A DNA stretch of 64,000 bases from Modestobacter lapidis (GCA_019779905.1 JABAKE010000005.1:62001-126000); one strand, 5' to 3'; shown: positions 1-8,158, numbered from the stretch's first letter. Notes: a model not told the origin generated them from the sequence alone. Numbers and translations are program-made.

Positions 1-1310
1 ATGTCGACGACCCAGTCGGCCCGGCGGACGACGTCCATGTCGTGCTCGACGACGAAGAGGGAGTTGCCCGACGCCTTGAGCCGGTCGAGCACGTCCAGCA
101 ACGGCTCCGCGTCCGCGGGGTGCAGGCCCGCGGAGGGCTCGTCGAGGACGTAGACGACGCCGAACAACCCGGACCGCAACTGGGTGGCGATCCGCAGGCG
201 TTGGGCCTCACCCGGCGACAGGGTGGTCGAGGACCGTCCGAGGCCGAGGTAGCCCAGGCCGAGGTCGAGCAGCACGTCGACCCGGGTGACCAGGTCGGCG
301 CTGATCCGCACCGCGACCTCGGTCGACTCCCCGGACTGCGCCGTAGGCGTAGCGGCGCCGGGTTCGGCGAGGAGCGCCACGGGTCGCAGCCACGCCGCGA
401 CCTCGGCGAGCGGCATGGCGTTGACCTCGGCGATCGAGCGGCCGGCGAAGGTCACCGCGAGCGCCTCCGGCCGCAGGCGGCTGCCGTGGCACTCGGGGCA
501 GGGGATGCTCTGGACGAACCGCAGCGCCCGGTCGCGCATCCGCTGGCTCTGGGAGTTGGCGAGCACGTGCATGACGTGCTTGCGGGCGCTCCAGAACTTC
601 CCGTAGTAACCGTGGTCGATGCGGCCGGGTTCGGGGGCCACCAGCACGGACGGTTGCTCGTCGGTGAACAGCAGCCAGTCCCGGTCGCGCCGCGCGAGCT
701 CGCGCCACGGCTTGTCGACGTCGATGCCGAGCCCGGTCACGATGCTGCGCAGGTTGGCGCCCTGCCAGGCGCCCGGCCACGCCGCGATGGCTCCGTCGCG
801 GATGCTCAGCGACGGGTCTGGCACCAGGAGGTCCTCGGTGACGTCATGCACCACACCGAGCCCCTGGCAGCGAGGGCAGGCGCCCGCTGCGGTGTTGGGG
901 GAGAACGCGTCGGCGTCCAGGCGCCGGGCTCCCGGCGGATAGGTGCCTGCGCGCGAGTAGAGCATCCGGAGCAGGTTGGACAGCGTGGTCAGGGTGCCCA
1001 CAGTCGACCGTGAGCTCGGGGCTCCGCGACGCTGCTGGAGGGCCACAGCCGGGGGGAGACCGGTGATCTCCCGTACGTGCGGTGAGCCCACCTGCTGCAA
1101 GAGCCGGCGGGCGTAGGGCGCGACCGACTCGAAGTACCGTCGCTGCGCCTCGGCGTAGAGCGTGCCGAACGCGAGCGAGGACTTCCCGGAACCGGAGACG
1201 CCGGTGAAGGCGACCATCGCGTCGCGCGGAATGTCCACGTCGACGTTGCGCAGATTGTGCTCGCTGGCACCGCGGACACGCACGAAGTGATCGGTAGCCG
1301 CGTCTCCCAC
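1..1310 (-). CDS. UvrA-like ABC excinuclease paralogue, 3' end outside window
   Basis: ABC ATPase of the UvrA family, the damage-recognition subunit of nucleotide excision repair, or a drug-resistance paralogue of it. About 436 N-terminal residues are visible and the C-terminal half runs off the left edge. Walker A GVSGSGKSS is at residues 37-45, a CPRC zinc-finger half near 145, CPECHGS further on, then the ABC signature LSPGEAQRL near 365 and Walker B YVLDEPSAGLHP. The spacing from the Walker A block to the zinc finger is short, so the UvrB-binding domain of canonical UvrA appears to be missing, as in UvrA2-type paralogues. The GTG at 1310 was chosen because an in-frame TAG lies nine bases upstream. 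The domain reading is secure; the cellular role is inferred. Confidence 0.9.
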   Translation of the reverse strand, partial: MGDAATDHFVRVRGASEHNLRNVDVDIPRDAMVAFTGVSGSGKSSLAFGTLYAEAQRRYFESVAPYARRLLQQVGSPHVREITGLPPAVALQQRRGAPSSRSTVGTLTTLSNLLRMLYSRAGTYPPGARRLDADAFSPNTAAGACPRCQGLGVVHDVTEDLLVPDPSLSIRDGAIAAWPGAWQGANLRSIVTGLGIDVDKPWRELARRDRDWLLFTDEQPSVLVAPEPGRIDHGYYGKFWSARKHVMHVLANSQSQRMRDRALRFVQSIPCPECHGSRLRPEALAVTFAGRSIAEVNAMPLAEVAAWLRPVALLAEPGAATPTAQSGESTEVAVRISADLVTRVDVLLDLGLGYLGLGRSSTTLSPGEAQRLRIATQLRSGLFGVVYVLDEPSAGLHPADAEPLLDVLDRLKASGNSLFVVEHDMDVVRRADWVVD

Positions 1311-1362
1311 CTTCGCAGGCTAGCCACGGTCGGCGACACAGCGCGCCGGCGATGCCCTCGTG

Positions 1363-1635
1363 CTAGGCGTCGATCTTGTCGGTCTCGTCGCGGATCTCCG
1401 CACCGACAGCGGCGAGGGCAGCCTCGTGGTCGCGCCCGTGGTGGGCGCAGAAAATCAGGTCGCTACCGCTCGGCAACACAGCGCGGATGAACGCCTGCGC
1501 ACCGCAAGAGCCACGGTCGGTCCTGCCGTTCGAGCCACCCACCACCGCGGGGGCATCGCAGCGGTCGGCCAGCGTCAAGGGAGCGATGACGCGTGCAGCA
1601 GACCGGACGTCGTGGTCGAGAGTGGAGTTGGACAT
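1363..1635 (-). CDS. DUF7455-like small zinc-binding protein with an insertion
   Basis: A 90-residue protein whose second half matches the short actinobacterial DUF7455 family: ADRC, then CGAQAFIRAVL, then a FCAHH metal-ligand motif and an acidic helical tail. Family members as I know them read ADRCDRCGAQA, so the first CxxC pair is contiguous. Here the two cysteines are separated by 17 residues of low-complexity Gly/Ser/Arg sequence, as if about 15 residues had been inserted in frame. A good ribosome site GGAGGAG precedes the ATG. Function is unknown; zinc binding is inferred from the Cys/His spacing. It lies between the UvrA-like gene and the nitroreductase, all on the same strand. Confidence 0.72.
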   Translation of the reverse strand: MSNSTLDHDVRSAARVIAPLTLADRCDAPAVVGGSNGRTDRGSCGAQAFIRAVLPSGSDLIFCAHHGRDHEAALAAVGAEIRDETDKIDA

Positions 1636-1704
1636 CTCTGGCTCCTCCGAATGGTCGCGACCGATTGCTTCGATGGTGGGTGACGCTGACTCGTTCGACG
1701 GGGC

Positions 1705-2328
1705 TCAGTGGATGCTGAGCACATCGTCGAAGGGAAGCCGCGGCAGCCGATCCATCCACGCGTTCTCCGCGGGCTTGCCCATGTTGATGGCGACGAGCAC
1801 GTGGTGTCGGCCATCGGGAAAGAACTCGCGGGCGATCGCGTCGGCGTCGAAGCCGGTCATCGGCCCGGCGGCGAGGCCGGCAGCCCGGATGCCGATGATC
1901 GCGTAGCCCACCTGGAGGCCGGCGTTCAGCTCCGCCGTGCGGGCCCGCGCCTCCTCGTCACCGGCGAACAAGTCCTTCGCGCCGGGGAAGTGCGGAAAGA
2001 TGCGCGGCAGCTCCTCGTGAAAGTCGAGGTCCGCGGCCAGTACGGCGGTGGCCGGCGCCGCGGCCGTCTTCGCCCGGTTGCCCTCGGAGAGATGGGGGAG
2101 AAGGCGTGCCTTCGCATCCGTGGAGCGGACCACGACGACGCGTAGCGGCTGGGTGTTCATGGACGTGGGCGCCCACTTGACGAGCTCGAAGATCGCGGCG
2201 ATCTGCTCATCGGTGACGGGCTCGTCCGTGAATGCGTTGGCCGTGCGGGCCTGGCGGAAGAGGAGATCCTGCGCATCCGCGTCGAGGAGCAGCCCGTCCG
2301 AGATCGGGAGGTCAGCGGTTGCGGTCAT
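1705..2328 (-). CDS. Malonic semialdehyde reductase (RutE/HadB-type nitroreductase)
   Basis: A 207-residue FMN-dependent nitroreductase-fold enzyme. Its sequence fits the RutE subgroup, which reduces malonic semialdehyde to 3-hydroxypropionate in pyrimidine degradation. The N-terminal FRQARTANAFTDEPV block and the KWAPTSMNTQPLRVVVV segment carry the FMN-phosphate contacts, and the GLAAGPMTGFDADAI stretch is the subgroup hallmark. Length is normal for the family. No other rut genes are nearby, so it may serve as a general aldehyde or nitro reductase; the subgroup call is firmer than the substrate. It is followed downstream on the same strand by the DUF7455 gene. Confidence 0.85.
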   Translation of the reverse strand: MTATADLPISDGLLLDADAQDLLFRQARTANAFTDEPVTDEQIAAIFELVKWAPTSMNTQPLRVVVVRSTDAKARLLPHLSEGNRAKTAAAPATAVLAADLDFHEELPRIFPHFPGAKDLFAGDEEARARTAELNAGLQVGYAIIGIRAAGLAAGPMTGFDADAIAREFFPDGRHHVLVAINMGKPAENAWMDRLPRLPFDDVLSIH

Positions 2329-2421
2329 GACTAGTTGAACGCGAAAGCAACGCGGAGCCTTCCTCGTCGGAAGCGGTTCCGATCACAGCCTCCGCTCGGG
2401 GTGCGCCCGGGGGCAGTGAGG

Positions 2422-3705
2422 TCAGACCCGTTCGTAGCCCTCCAGCGGCGCTAGTGAGCTCCATCGTTCCGGGAGCCGCACGACCGCCTGCTCGGACAGG
2501 GGTAGAACGTGGTCCGGGTCGAGCAGCGCCACCTCGGCGCCGTCCAGCTGCAGGCGGCGGACAATCTCTGCGAGCATCCGTCGAGCGACGTCGTTCACCG
2601 ACGACACCCGCCGAAGATCCAGGACGAACAGCGCGATGGGAAGGCCGTCGGTCACCGTCCGCACCACCCGTTCCACGCTGCTGAACTGCATCGAGCCCTG
2701 CAGGCTGCACACGCGTGCGAGGGAGCCGTCCGGCCCACGGAGCGTCCGGTCCCGTCGAACCGTCGACCGTGCCGGCTCGGGGGCCTGCATGATGTGGAGC
2801 CCCATGTCGGCAGACATGCGGGTGCAGATCCGGACCCCTCGCGTGCTGTTGCCGTGGGAGTCCAGCCTCGGTGAGAAGACGGCCATCCCGAGCTGCCCGG
2901 GCAGTGCCCCCAGGATGCCTCCGGAGACGCCGCTCTTCGCCGGAAAGCCGACCGTGGTCATCCAGTCCCCGGCGGCGTCGTACATGCCGCAGGTCATCAT
3001 CACGCTCAGCACCTGTCGGGCCACTTTCTCCGGCACGACCTGCTTGCCGGTGGTCGGCTGCACACCACCCGTGGCCAGCGTGGCCGCCATGGTCGCCAGA
3101 TCACTCGAAGTCACCGAGATCGCGCACTGCTGGGTGTATCCGCGGACCACGTCCCGCGGATCCTGGCCGATCACGCCGTAGCTGCGGAGCATGTTGGCGA
3201 TGGCCAGATTGCGGTAGGCCTGCGACATCTCCGACTCGTAGATCCTCCGGTCCACGTGCAGTTCACGGCCGGCGAAGTCCGACATCAGTCGCCGGACCCG
3301 CTCCACTCGGGTGTCGACGTCGTCCCCAGGGTCGCCGACCAACGCGTGTGCCGTGAGCGCCCCGGCGTTGATCATGGGATTCCGGGGCCGCCTCGAGTCC
3401 CGTTCCAACGAGAGCTCGTTGAACGCCTCGCCGCTGGGTTCCACGCCGATCCGCTCCAGGACGTCGTCCAGCCCGTGGTCGGCCAGGGCCAAGGCGTAGA
3501 CGAACGGTTTCGAGATCGACTGGATGGAAAACTCAGTGCCGCTGTCGCCGGCGCGGTAGAGCTTCCCGTCGATCGTCGACAGGCACACGGCAAGCCGGTC
3601 CGGGTCGGCCGACGCCAGCTCGGGGATGTAGCCCGCCAGGGCGCCCGCGTCGCCGCCGCAGGCGTCCAGGATCTCCGTCAGATAGTCGGGCACCGGGGAT
3701 TTCAC
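2422..3705 (-). CDS. glsA: Glutaminase A with C-terminal STAS domain
   Basis: Hydrolyses L-glutamine to glutamate and ammonia in the cytosol. Residues 1 to about 300 form the serine beta-lactamase-like glutaminase domain. The catalytic SxxK appears as SISK within FSIQSISKPF, followed by NPMINAGAL and the CAISVTSSDLA block. Residues from about 310 to 427 form a STAS-like domain with LFVLDLRRVSSVND, giving 427 residues against roughly 310 for single-domain GlsA. The GTG start at 3705 follows a GGAGG ribosome site. The STAS domain may respond to a nucleotide or a partner protein, but nothing in the sequence shows which. The gene ends a minus-strand run and abuts the accessory region. Confidence 0.93.
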   Translation of the reverse strand: MKSPVPDYLTEILDACGGDAGALAGYIPELASADPDRLAVCLSTIDGKLYRAGDSGTEFSIQSISKPFVYALALADHGLDDVLERIGVEPSGEAFNELSLERDSRRPRNPMINAGALTAHALVGDPGDDVDTRVERVRRLMSDFAGRELHVDRRIYESEMSQAYRNLAIANMLRSYGVIGQDPRDVVRGYTQQCAISVTSSDLATMAATLATGGVQPTTGKQVVPEKVARQVLSVMMTCGMYDAAGDWMTTVGFPAKSGVSGGILGALPGQLGMAVFSPRLDSHGNSTRGVRICTRMSADMGLHIMQAPEPARSTVRRDRTLRGPDGSLARVCSLQGSMQFSSVERVVRTVTDGLPIALFVLDLRRVSSVNDVARRMLAEIVRRLQLDGAEVALLDPDHVLPLSEQAVVRLPERWSSLAPLEGYERV

Positions 3706-4116
3706 TGATTCCGCCTCCTATCGCCGGCACAATGGGAACCATTCCACGTGATGCTCCGCGGACGCGAGCGGGTGACCGGGGACAGGGCCCGTGGCCCGTG
3801 GCCCGTGCAGTGTCAGCCGCCCAGTCAGGCCAGCGCTGCGACGACGAGTGCCTGCGTTCCGGTGTCGCAGGTCGGCTGGATGACCGGGCGCGAAGGCGGG
3901 TGAGTGGCTGCCCGGGATGTCCCGGGCCACTCGGTCGGCGGCCGCGGCTTGCTGGGGCATCGCGCCGCCGGCGTGGTTGTCGTGCGGGCCGACCCCCTCT
4001 GGGGCCGACACAGAACGAGGGAACCCCACCGGCCAGGAAGCCGTAGGGGGTTCAACTCGGTATCCGAGGGGCGACGGTACTTCCCGCACACGCCTGCGTC
4101 GGCCATGACCTGGTGA
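3706..4116. other. Intergenic stretch without a gene
   Basis: This 410-base gap between relE and glsA has no convincing coding sequence. Frames that stay open show arginine- and proline-rich shadow composition. The only structure seen is the hairpin and tRNA-like repeat in its left-to-middle part, listed separately. It marks the left boundary of the accessory island. Confidence 0.5.
4021..4093. repeat. Hairpin plus tRNA-end-like repeat, copy 1
   Basis: Inverted arms GAACCCC (4021-4027) and GGGGTTC (4047-4053) are followed by GGTATCCGAGGGGCGAC and a CGCACACGC tail. The same layout recurs at 5248-5321, and its second half recurs at 13988-14026. The block TCCGAGGGG is shared with the 3' end of the tRNA-Leu gene at 16724. 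The hairpin could terminate relE transcription; the shared core may be an old attachment site. Confidence 0.55.
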
Positions 4117-4392
4117 TCAGCGGTAGGCATCCGTGCGGTGCGAGATGCGCACGACCGGGACCAGGATCTCGACATCGTGGATGGAGTGGATGACGCGGTA
4201 CTGACCTCGGCTCGCGGACCAGTAGCCGTCGAGCTCGAACCGCAGCGGCTTGCCGACACGATGCGGGTCCGCGGCGAGCGGTCCGTAGAGGAAGTCGACG
4301 ACCGCGACCGCAACTGGCTCGGGCAGGTCTCGCTCGATGGCCCGCCTGGCGGCTGCAGACAGGACGACGGTGTAGGTGCGGGGACCGGTCAC
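4117..4392 (-). CDS. RelE/ParE-family toxin
   Basis: A 91-residue protein of the RelE/ParE superfamily, whose RelE-type members are ribosome-dependent mRNA interferases. The N-terminal YTVVLSAAARRAIERDLPE helix, the central PHRVGKPLRFELDGYWSAS segment and the QYRVIHSIHD strand with its YR pair are the usual family layout, and the C-terminal arginine and tyrosine residues are where catalytic residues sit. Its start ATG overlaps the stop of the antitoxin gene by four bases (ATGA), giving the usual antitoxin-first coupled operon. The order and the pairing make the toxin call strong. RNase and gyrase-poison mechanisms cannot be separated from sequence alone. Confidence 0.9.
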   Translation of the reverse strand: MTGPRTYTVVLSAAARRAIERDLPEPVAVAVVDFLYGPLAADPHRVGKPLRFELDGYWSASRGQYRVIHSIHDVEILVPVVRISHRTDAYR

Positions 4393-4664
4393 CGGCGGCG
4401 GGCTGCCAGCGCGGCCCGCACCTGGGCCTCGTCGTAGACCTCGCCACCGGCCATCTCGGTCTCGGCCTGCCGGATGTCGGACCTGGCCTGTGGATCCGAC
4501 AGGATTTCAAGGGTCTCGATCAGTGACTCGTAGTCCTCGACCGCGAGGATGACGGCGACCGGACTGCCGTTCTTCGTGACCGTGATTCGCTCGTGGGTAC
4601 CGGAGACCTCATCGATGACCTGGCTGAAGTGCGCCTTCACCATCGCGAGCGACTGCGTTGTCAT
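4389..4664 (-). CDS. RelB/YefM/Phd-family antitoxin
   Basis: A 91-residue antitoxin with a Phd/YefM DNA-binding N-terminus (ERITVTKNGSPVAVILAVED) and a variable acidic C-terminus that would wrap the toxin. It probably represses its own operon as a complex with the toxin. An earlier ATG exists at 4682, but starting there would overlap the upstream gene; the ATG at 4664 gives the standard MTTQSLAMVKAHFSQ family beginning and sits four bases after that gene's stop. The toxin gene follows with a four-base overlap. Confidence 0.88.
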   Translation of the reverse strand: MTTQSLAMVKAHFSQVIDEVSGTHERITVTKNGSPVAVILAVEDYESLIETLEILSDPQARSDIRQAETEMAGGEVYDEAQVRAALAARRR

Positions 4665-4668
4665 GACC

Positions 4669-5163
4669 CTAGTTCTGGTCAACTAACCAGTCGCGGTCAA
4701 GGAGGATCGATGGCGGGCGACGAGCGATCCGGCGTGCGTCGAACTTCTCCGCCGGCGGCTCGACGACGGTGGTGATCCACCGGTCGGTCGCCACGTGGAG
4801 GCTCCAACTCACCTGATCGTCCGCGTCGAACGCCGCCTTCAGCACCGTTGCCCACTCGCGGTCCGACCTCGTGGCCGAAGACCGGCCCGATCGGGAGAGC
4901 GCGAGGGCCAGGTGCGCCGGGGTGCCGGACTCGCTGACCATCATGTCGCGCAACTGGCGGACGAAGCCGATGACCCCGGGGTCCGGCTGCGCCGTGATCC
5001 CGGAGATCGAGAGCACGCGACCGATCCGGCAGCCGGCGGAGTCGAGCCACTGCAGCGACAGCGCGCGACCGGGTGCATCGGGCTCGGAGAGCACTTCGGC
5101 CCACCAGACGCTGAGCTCAGCGGCGGACGTGATCGGTACGGGAGAACGGAGAGCGAGCGACAT
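4669..5163 (-). CDS. Unknown protein A, upstream of the RelBE module
   Basis: A 164-residue soluble protein that I cannot assign to a named family. It is distantly related to the protein at 6068-6508: both share an SxAEL...W segment near the start, a GR(A/S)L.L.WL block, a P-D-x-x-V segment, an HLA(L/M) motif, a D..W helix and an LHV or VHV strand. No signal peptide or membrane segment is seen. The ATG at 5163 was preferred because the longer open frame upstream reads through the repeat at 5248-5321. The stop lies four bases from the antitoxin start, so it is almost certainly co-transcribed with relBE. The related protein sits just upstream of the MazEF-type pair in the same way. Confidence 0.75.
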   Translation of the reverse strand: MSLALRSPVPITSAAELSVWWAEVLSEPDAPGRALSLQWLDSAGCRIGRVLSISGITAQPDPGVIGFVRQLRDMMVSESGTPAHLALALSRSGRSSATRSDREWATVLKAAFDADDQVSWSLHVATDRWITTVVEPPAEKFDARRIARRPPSILLDRDWLVDQN

Positions 5164-5247
5164 GCCCGGCAGAGTCGCAGCTGGATCCGACGCCGATCCG
5201 CGTTGTCCACAGGTCGCGGGACGCTGCGATCCGCGACTCGAACGGCA

Positions 5248-5321
5248 GAACCCCCACCGCCCAGAGGCCTGTGAGGGTTCGACTCGGTGTCCGAGGGGTG
5301 ACACGCTACATACGCACACGC
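5248..5321. repeat. Hairpin plus tRNA-end-like repeat, copy 2
   Basis: Arms GAACCC (5248-5253) and GGGTTC (5275-5280) are followed by CGGTGTCCGAGGGGTGACAC and TACATACGCACACG. It lies in the gene-free stretch 5164-5470, which otherwise shows nothing. The overall match to the copy at 4021-4093 is clear by eye over about 75 bases. Confidence 0.6.
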
Positions 5322-5470
5322 TTTCCGGCGGTGGGGCGAGGAAGAGCCGTCCTACAGCGGCGTGCCCGTTGATGTACAGGCCGGCGCTGAACCATTTTTG
5401 TCGAGGTGGCGACCGTGGTCACCCAAGCGGCAGGGTTCGCATCACCTGTGACGGCGCCGGGTGCACGAGC

Positions 5471-5788
5471 TCAGCGGGGTGGCGGCAGGTCGTCCAGGTC
5501 GAAGGCGGCGTGCAGGGCTGCGGTGAGCGCCACCTCCTGCTCGGGCAGCAGTCGGCCGATCTGTCGGCCGAGTGCCGATGTCGGCACGGTGACGACGTTG
5601 TCGCAGCTGACCACGCTCGGATGGTCGAGTCCGTTGTTCGGTCCTACCCGCACCTCCGTCGACAGGCCCCGGATGGTGCTGGTGATCGGTGCGACCGTCA
5701 CCCGGGACAGATGCGGACGCACCAACTCCCGGGTCAGCACCAGCACGGGCCTAGGCTTGTCCAGCTGTGCGAGGTGGATCGGGCGCAT
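5471..5788 (-). CDS. MazF/PemK-type endoribonuclease toxin
   Basis: A 105-residue PemK/MazF-fold protein. The N-terminus IHLAQLDKPRPVLVLTRE gives the first strands with the conserved RPVLVL, followed by VTVAPITSTIRGL, the family T-S-T/R-G active-site region, and then EVRVGPNNGLDHPSVVSCDN with the conserved nucleotide-contact strand. Members cleave mRNA or tRNA at short sequence motifs. The start ATG overlaps the antitoxin stop by one base (TGATG), so translation is coupled. The length is normal. The target sequence cannot be read from the protein. Confidence 0.9.
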   Translation of the reverse strand: MRPIHLAQLDKPRPVLVLTRELVRPHLSRVTVAPITSTIRGLSTEVRVGPNNGLDHPSVVSCDNVVTVPTSALGRQIGRLLPEQEVALTAALHAAFDLDDLPPPR

Positions 5789-6027
5789 CAGTCGAGGTCG
5801 TCGAGCGGCGTGCGGACAGCGTGCTCAGCCAGGGCGTCGAGGTCATCGTCGTCGTCCCCGGCGGCGGCCAGGATGGCCGCATCGCGGGCCGCGAGCTCAC
5901 GACGTCGTTCTCGTTGCAGTGCCTGGCCCACAACCGCAGCGCGGGACGACGCCCGGCCCTCGGCCACCAACCGGTCGATGAAGTGGACGAGTTCCTCGGG
6001 CAGCCGGACGGCGATCTGAGTACTCAT
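5788..6027 (-). CDS. Ribbon-helix-helix antitoxin partner of the MazF-type toxin
   Basis: A 79-residue protein with an RHH N-terminus (MSTQIAVRLPEELVHFIDRL) for operator binding and a charged C-terminal tail with an aspartate run, typical of mycobacterial MazE-type antitoxins. The ATG at 6027 fits both the family N-terminus and a -10-like TACCGT that ends seven bases earlier, with no ribosome site, so the mRNA may be leaderless. It overlaps the toxin gene by one base. Autorepression is expected from the family. Confidence 0.87.
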   Translation of the reverse strand: MSTQIAVRLPEELVHFIDRLVAEGRASSRAAVVGQALQRERRRELAARDAAILAAAGDDDDDLDALAEHAVRTPLDDLD

Positions 6028-6034
6028 GAGATTC

Positions 6035-6040
6035 ACGGTA
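6035..6040 (-). promoter_or_regulatory. Leaderless -10 hexamer for the RHH antitoxin
   Basis: On the minus strand TACCGT ends seven bases before the antitoxin ATG and no ribosome site is present between them. This suggests that the TA pair has its own promoter even though unknown protein B lies only 40 bases upstream. Confidence 0.45.
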
Positions 6041-6067
6041 CCGCCGCGGGATGCGAACTGGTACCGT

Positions 6068-6508
6068 TCAGGCCGCCGGCCATGCTCGCCGGGGGAGGAC
6101 GGGGACCGCGGTGCGCCCGTTTCCCACGTGCACGCTGCAGTCGACGCCGTTGTGGTCGCCGACGATGGCCTCGATCGCCGAGCACCAGGCGTGGTCGTCG
6201 GGTGAGAGCCCCGCCGGCCCGCGCCGCTCGAGCAGCATCGCCAGGTGCAGCCCGGCCGGCTCCACGTCCTCGGACTCGGCGACGGTCGCGTGCAGCTCGA
6301 CCAGGTTGGCGAGGACAAGCCGGTCGGGTTCGAGGGGCACGTCCTCGACGGGGATGAGGAGAGGCACCATCGTGCCGTCGGGCCGCAGCCACGCGAGGAA
6401 CAGCGAGCGACCCGACGGTGGGCCGTCGAGATGGAGGAGGGCGCGCCACCGTTCGGTGAGCTCGGCGTCGCTGCGAACCGGCATGTCCGGGTGCGATCGG
6501 GTCGTCAT
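6068..6508 (-). CDS. Unknown protein B, upstream of the MazEF-type module
   Basis: A 146-residue protein related to the one at 4669-5163 (shared SDAEL...W start, GRSLFLAWL block, GLHLAML motif, D..W helix and SVHV strand). No known domain is recognised. It has no signal peptide or transmembrane segment. The ATG at 6508 gives the start that aligns with its relative. It lies 40 bases upstream of the antitoxin on the same strand and diverges from jetA across a 153-base gap. The repeated pairing of this family with different toxin-antitoxin modules suggests a functional tie, for example as an accessory or regulatory component. That is inference only. Confidence 0.75.
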   Translation of the reverse strand: MTTRSHPDMPVRSDAELTERWRALLHLDGPPSGRSLFLAWLRPDGTMVPLLIPVEDVPLEPDRLVLANLVELHATVAESEDVEPAGLHLAMLLERRGPAGLSPDDHAWCSAIEAIVGDHNGVDCSVHVGNGRTAVPVLPRRAWPAA

Positions 6509-6661
6509 GGCGGGGGACTCTGACGCATGCTGGCGGCTACGTGCCGGCCTTGTCCACAGGCCTCGAGCGGCCGGTGTGCGCCGATATCGGAATTGTCCGA
6601 TCCGGCTGCTTGACTGGTCCCCGCCATCGGAACGACGACCGCGCCAAGGGGGGGAGGAGCG

Positions 6662-8158
6662 GTGGACGTGCTCCGCAGTCACGACGAGATTGACGAACTG
6701 CAGCGCCGGCACTCCGCATGGCAGCTGCTGCGCGCCCGCACCGCCCCGCTGGCGCTGGCGTTCCTCGGCGGGGTCTTCGTCGAGGAGAACGTCCGTTCCG
6801 TCTCGCGCACCGACCTGATCACCCAGCTCGACGAGCTGCTGCACGCCCTGAACAGCCGGACCGACGACGGCGACCAGTACGCGCGCACCGCTGCGCAGTA
6901 CGTCGACGAGTGGGCCGATCCCGCAACCGGCTGGCTGCGGGCGTACTACCCGCCGGGTGCCGACGAGCCCGCTTACGACGCGACCCCGGCGGTCGAGACC
7001 GCGCTCTCCTGGCTGCGGTCGCTCCGCCCGGCACCCTTCGTGGGCACCGAGTCGCGGCTGAACACTGTCATCGAGCTGCTCCGCCAGATGGCCTTCGGCG
7101 CCGAGTCCGATCCGGAGGTCCGGCTGGAGGAGCTGCACCGCCGCCGCCGGGAGATTCAGGAGGAGATCGACCGGGTGAGCTCGGGGCAGGTCGACGTCCT
7201 CGACCCGGCAGCGCAGCGCGACCGCTACCAGCAGTTCGCCACCACGGCGCGCGAGCTGCTCGCCGACTTCCGCCAGGTCGAGGAGAATTTCCGCACCCTC
7301 GATCGTGCGCTGCGCGAGAAGATCGCCACCTGGTCCGGCGGCAAGGGTGAGCTGCTGGAGGAGGTGCTCGGCGACCGGCGGGGGATTGCCGACTCCGACC
7401 AGGGCCGCTCGTTCCACGCCTTCTACGACTTCCTGCTCTCCGTCCCGCGGCAGGAGGAGTTCGCCGACCTGCTGCTCCGCGTGCAGCGGCTGCCTGACGT
7501 CACGCAGACGCTGCCCGATACCCGGCTGCGGCACATCCACCACGACTGGCTTGACGCCGCCGAGCGCACCCAGAGCACCGTGCGGCAGCTCTCCGACCAG
7601 CTCCGTCGCTTCCTCGACGACCAGGTGTGGCTGGAGAACCGGCGGGTGATGGAGATCCTCCGCGGTATCGAGGCCACCGCACTGGCCGTGCGCGACGTCC
7701 CGGGCAGGCCGCCGGGCATGGACGTCGGAGCCACCGAGATCGACGTCGTGCTGCCCACCGAGCGGCCGCTGTACCGGCAGCGACGGCGCCTGGCGCTCGA
7801 CAGCGACGGCGTCACCGACGCCACCGACCGCGCCGACCCGACCGCCCTCTACGAGCAGGTCTACCTCGACCCCACCCGGCTGGCCGCGGCCGTCGCCGAC
7901 GGCCTGGCCCGGCGGCCGGTCGCCGCGCTGCCCGACATCCTGCGCGAGCACCCGCTCCAGCAGGGCCTGGCCGAGCTGGTCGGCTACCTCGCCTTGCGCG
8001 ACGGCGTCGAGAGCACCATCGACGGCGACCGCCACGACGAGGTCACCTGGACCGGCGAGGACGACGTCGACCGCGCAGCGCGTGTCCCGCACGTCGTCTA
8101 CTCCCGCGCCGGCGCACCCCGACCGACGACGAGCTCGGAGAGCGGGAACAGCCGATGA
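6662..8158 (+). CDS. jetA: Wadjet component JetA (DUF3375, MksF-like kleisin)
   Basis: First gene of a complete type I Wadjet operon, which recognises and cuts small circular DNA and so blocks plasmid establishment. This 498-residue DUF3375 protein is the kleisin-like subunit that bridges the SMC-like ATPase. It is mostly helical, with charged helices around residues 150-260 (EELHRRRREIQEEIDR, ATTARELLADFRQVEENF) and an RRLALD segment near 375. The GTG start follows a strong GGAGGAG ribosome site. Its stop overlaps the next start (ATGA), so the operon is translationally coupled. The family call rests on the protein's character plus the diagnostic four-gene order. Confidence 0.9.
   Translation: MDVLRSHDEIDELQRRHSAWQLLRARTAPLALAFLGGVFVEENVRSVSRTDLITQLDELLHALNSRTDDGDQYARTAAQYVDEWADPATGWLRAYYPPGADEPAYDATPAVETALSWLRSLRPAPFVGTESRLNTVIELLRQMAFGAESDPEVRLEELHRRRREIQEEIDRVSSGQVDVLDPAAQRDRYQQFATTARELLADFRQVEENFRTLDRALREKIATWSGGKGELLEEVLGDRRGIADSDQGRSFHAFYDFLLSVPRQEEFADLLLRVQRLPDVTQTLPDTRLRHIHHDWLDAAERTQSTVRQLSDQLRRFLDDQVWLENRRVMEILRGIEATALAVRDVPGRPPGMDVGATEIDVVLPTERPLYRQRRRLALDSDGVTDATDRADPTALYEQVYLDPTRLAAAVADGLARRPVAALPDILREHPLQQGLAELVGYLALRDGVESTIDGDRHDEVTWTGEDDVDRAARVPHVVYSRAGAPRPTTSSESGNSR

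Noticed and set aside
4682-4682. Antitoxin start at the upstream ATG
   Set aside because: It would overlap the 3' end of unknown protein A and add six residues not typical of the family.
6068-8092. A 674-residue minus-strand gene antisense to jetA
   Set aside because: Only the last 146 codons are protein-like (unknown protein B); the rest is antisense to jetA and of shadow composition.
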